A DNA stretch of 64,000 nt from the NCBI RefSeq assembly GCF_947502395.1, contig NZ_CANMZM010000003.1, forward strand, positions 62,001 through 126,000. The letters run 5' to 3'. The notes beneath the pieces are model-generated. The model saw only the letters and a list, made by a program, of their open reading frames with translations, was not told where the DNA came from and searched no databases. How positions within the stretch are numbered: the first letter of the stretch is position 1; every line of letters begins with the position of its first letter. The DNA is from an uncultured Erythrobacter sp. (GTDB lineage Bacteria > Pseudomonadota > Alphaproteobacteria > Sphingomonadales > Sphingomonadaceae). Shown here one piece after another: positions 63,854 through 64,000 of this stretch. Position numbers and translations under genes: made by a program.

Positions 63854-64000
63854 CTATCTGATGATCTTCGTTGTCGCCTCTCGAATAGAGGCACGCGCAA
63901 CCATTCGCATCGATGCTACCCGTTCGGGGGGTAATCCCCAATTCCCCATGCTTTGAACTCCTGAAGCCGCGACATAGGCCTGCCAAAGCGCAAACCGGAA
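63854..64000 (-). CDS. Possible C-terminal part of a gene running off the window
   Basis: A minus-strand frame is open from the window edge to a TAG at 63854-63856: 48 codons, ending R-M-V-A-R-A-S-I-R-E-A-T-T-K-I-I-R, 37 nt upstream of the epimerase start. It could be the end of an upstream gene of the same operon. No family is recognised and a frame this short can be open by chance. Confidence 0.25.
   Translation of the reverse strand, partial: FRFALWQAYVAASGVQSMGNWGLPPERVASMRMVARASIREATTKIIR

Noticed and set aside
1..64000. tRNA, rRNA, CRISPR, integrase or transposase
   Set aside because: None was found: no tRNA-like TPsiC/acceptor pattern in the gaps, no repeat array and no mobile-element gene.

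Overview
The window is a gene-dense stretch of a bacterial chromosome made almost entirely of core and conserved accessory genes. The gene content points to an alphaproteobacterium of the order Sphingomonadales, most likely an Erythrobacter-like member of the Erythrobacteraceae. The clues are a CC_3452-family protein, UPF0262, a Tim44-like gene beside secB and the mltA/smr pair, the dnaA/rpsT/mutM/ubiE/ubiB/coaBC/dut neighbourhood, and moderately high GC with many GTG/TTG starts. This placement is inference from gene families, not from an rRNA. I saw no rRNA, tRNA, CRISPR array, insertion sequence or prophage.

Layout. 1-6.6 kb: a truncated alpha-methylacyl-CoA racemase with a MaoC hydratase, then a four-gene ABC-type tripartite efflux operon (permease, ATPase, HlyD adaptor, NodT outer membrane channel) facing a TetR regulator across two tandem operator palindromes. 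6.7-18.9 kb: ftsH, a DUF3667 membrane protein, rpoZ, a cardiolipin synthase-like enzyme, dnaB, UPF0262 with a degenerate GH25 protein and cdd, a DUF4197 protein, an M14 carboxypeptidase, a DUF4136-like lipoprotein, galE. 19-25.4 kb: rpmJ, a HAD hydrolase, a CC_3452 protein divergent from an HxlR regulator, recQ, a Popeye-like cyclic-nucleotide-binding membrane protein, comM. 25.5-30.1 kb: a ClpP-fold periplasmic protein and the rpmH-rnpA-yidD-yidC-engB block. 30.1-40.9 kb: small-molecule and stress genes (VOC, GST, cupin, dapE, a dicarboxylate symporter, two small proteins, nth, a K+ channel, dapB, a sirtuin, DUF202, yaaA, a MoeB/ThiF E1-like enzyme). 41-49.4 kb: dnaA, rpsT, mutM, ubiE, ubiB, coaBC, dut. 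49.4-64 kb: a TonB-C-like protein, a DUF4136 lipoprotein, trpS, murJ, secB, tim44-like, mltA, smr, a DUF2306/LytTR divergent pair, a GNAT, katG and an NAD-dependent epimerase.

How the genes work together. The TetR-flanked exporter looks like a self-contained drug or lipid efflux unit. rpmH-rnpA-yidD-yidC-engB couples RNase P, membrane protein insertion and ribosome assembly. secB with tim44-like, mltA and smr, and murJ nearby, is an envelope and export cluster. ubiE-ubiB and coaBC-dut supply ubiquinone, CoA and clean dUTP pools.

The most unusual material is non-coding or very small. Two convergent-gene gaps, near 15.07-15.24 kb and 39.94-40.14 kb, carry related elements. Each has a 22-bp palindrome, a conserved CCCTAC block and, about 60 bp on, a possible GTG/TTG-started small ORF sharing an in-frame (S/N)-A-T-L-(I/L) motif. 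Other points worth a look are a 10-bp perfect inverted repeat framing a DnaA-box-like octamer just downstream of dnaA, a roughly 170-residue acidic linker inside CoaBC, a heptad-repeat N-terminus on a DUF202 protein, and a LytTR/DUF2306 divergent pair around a long inverted repeat.
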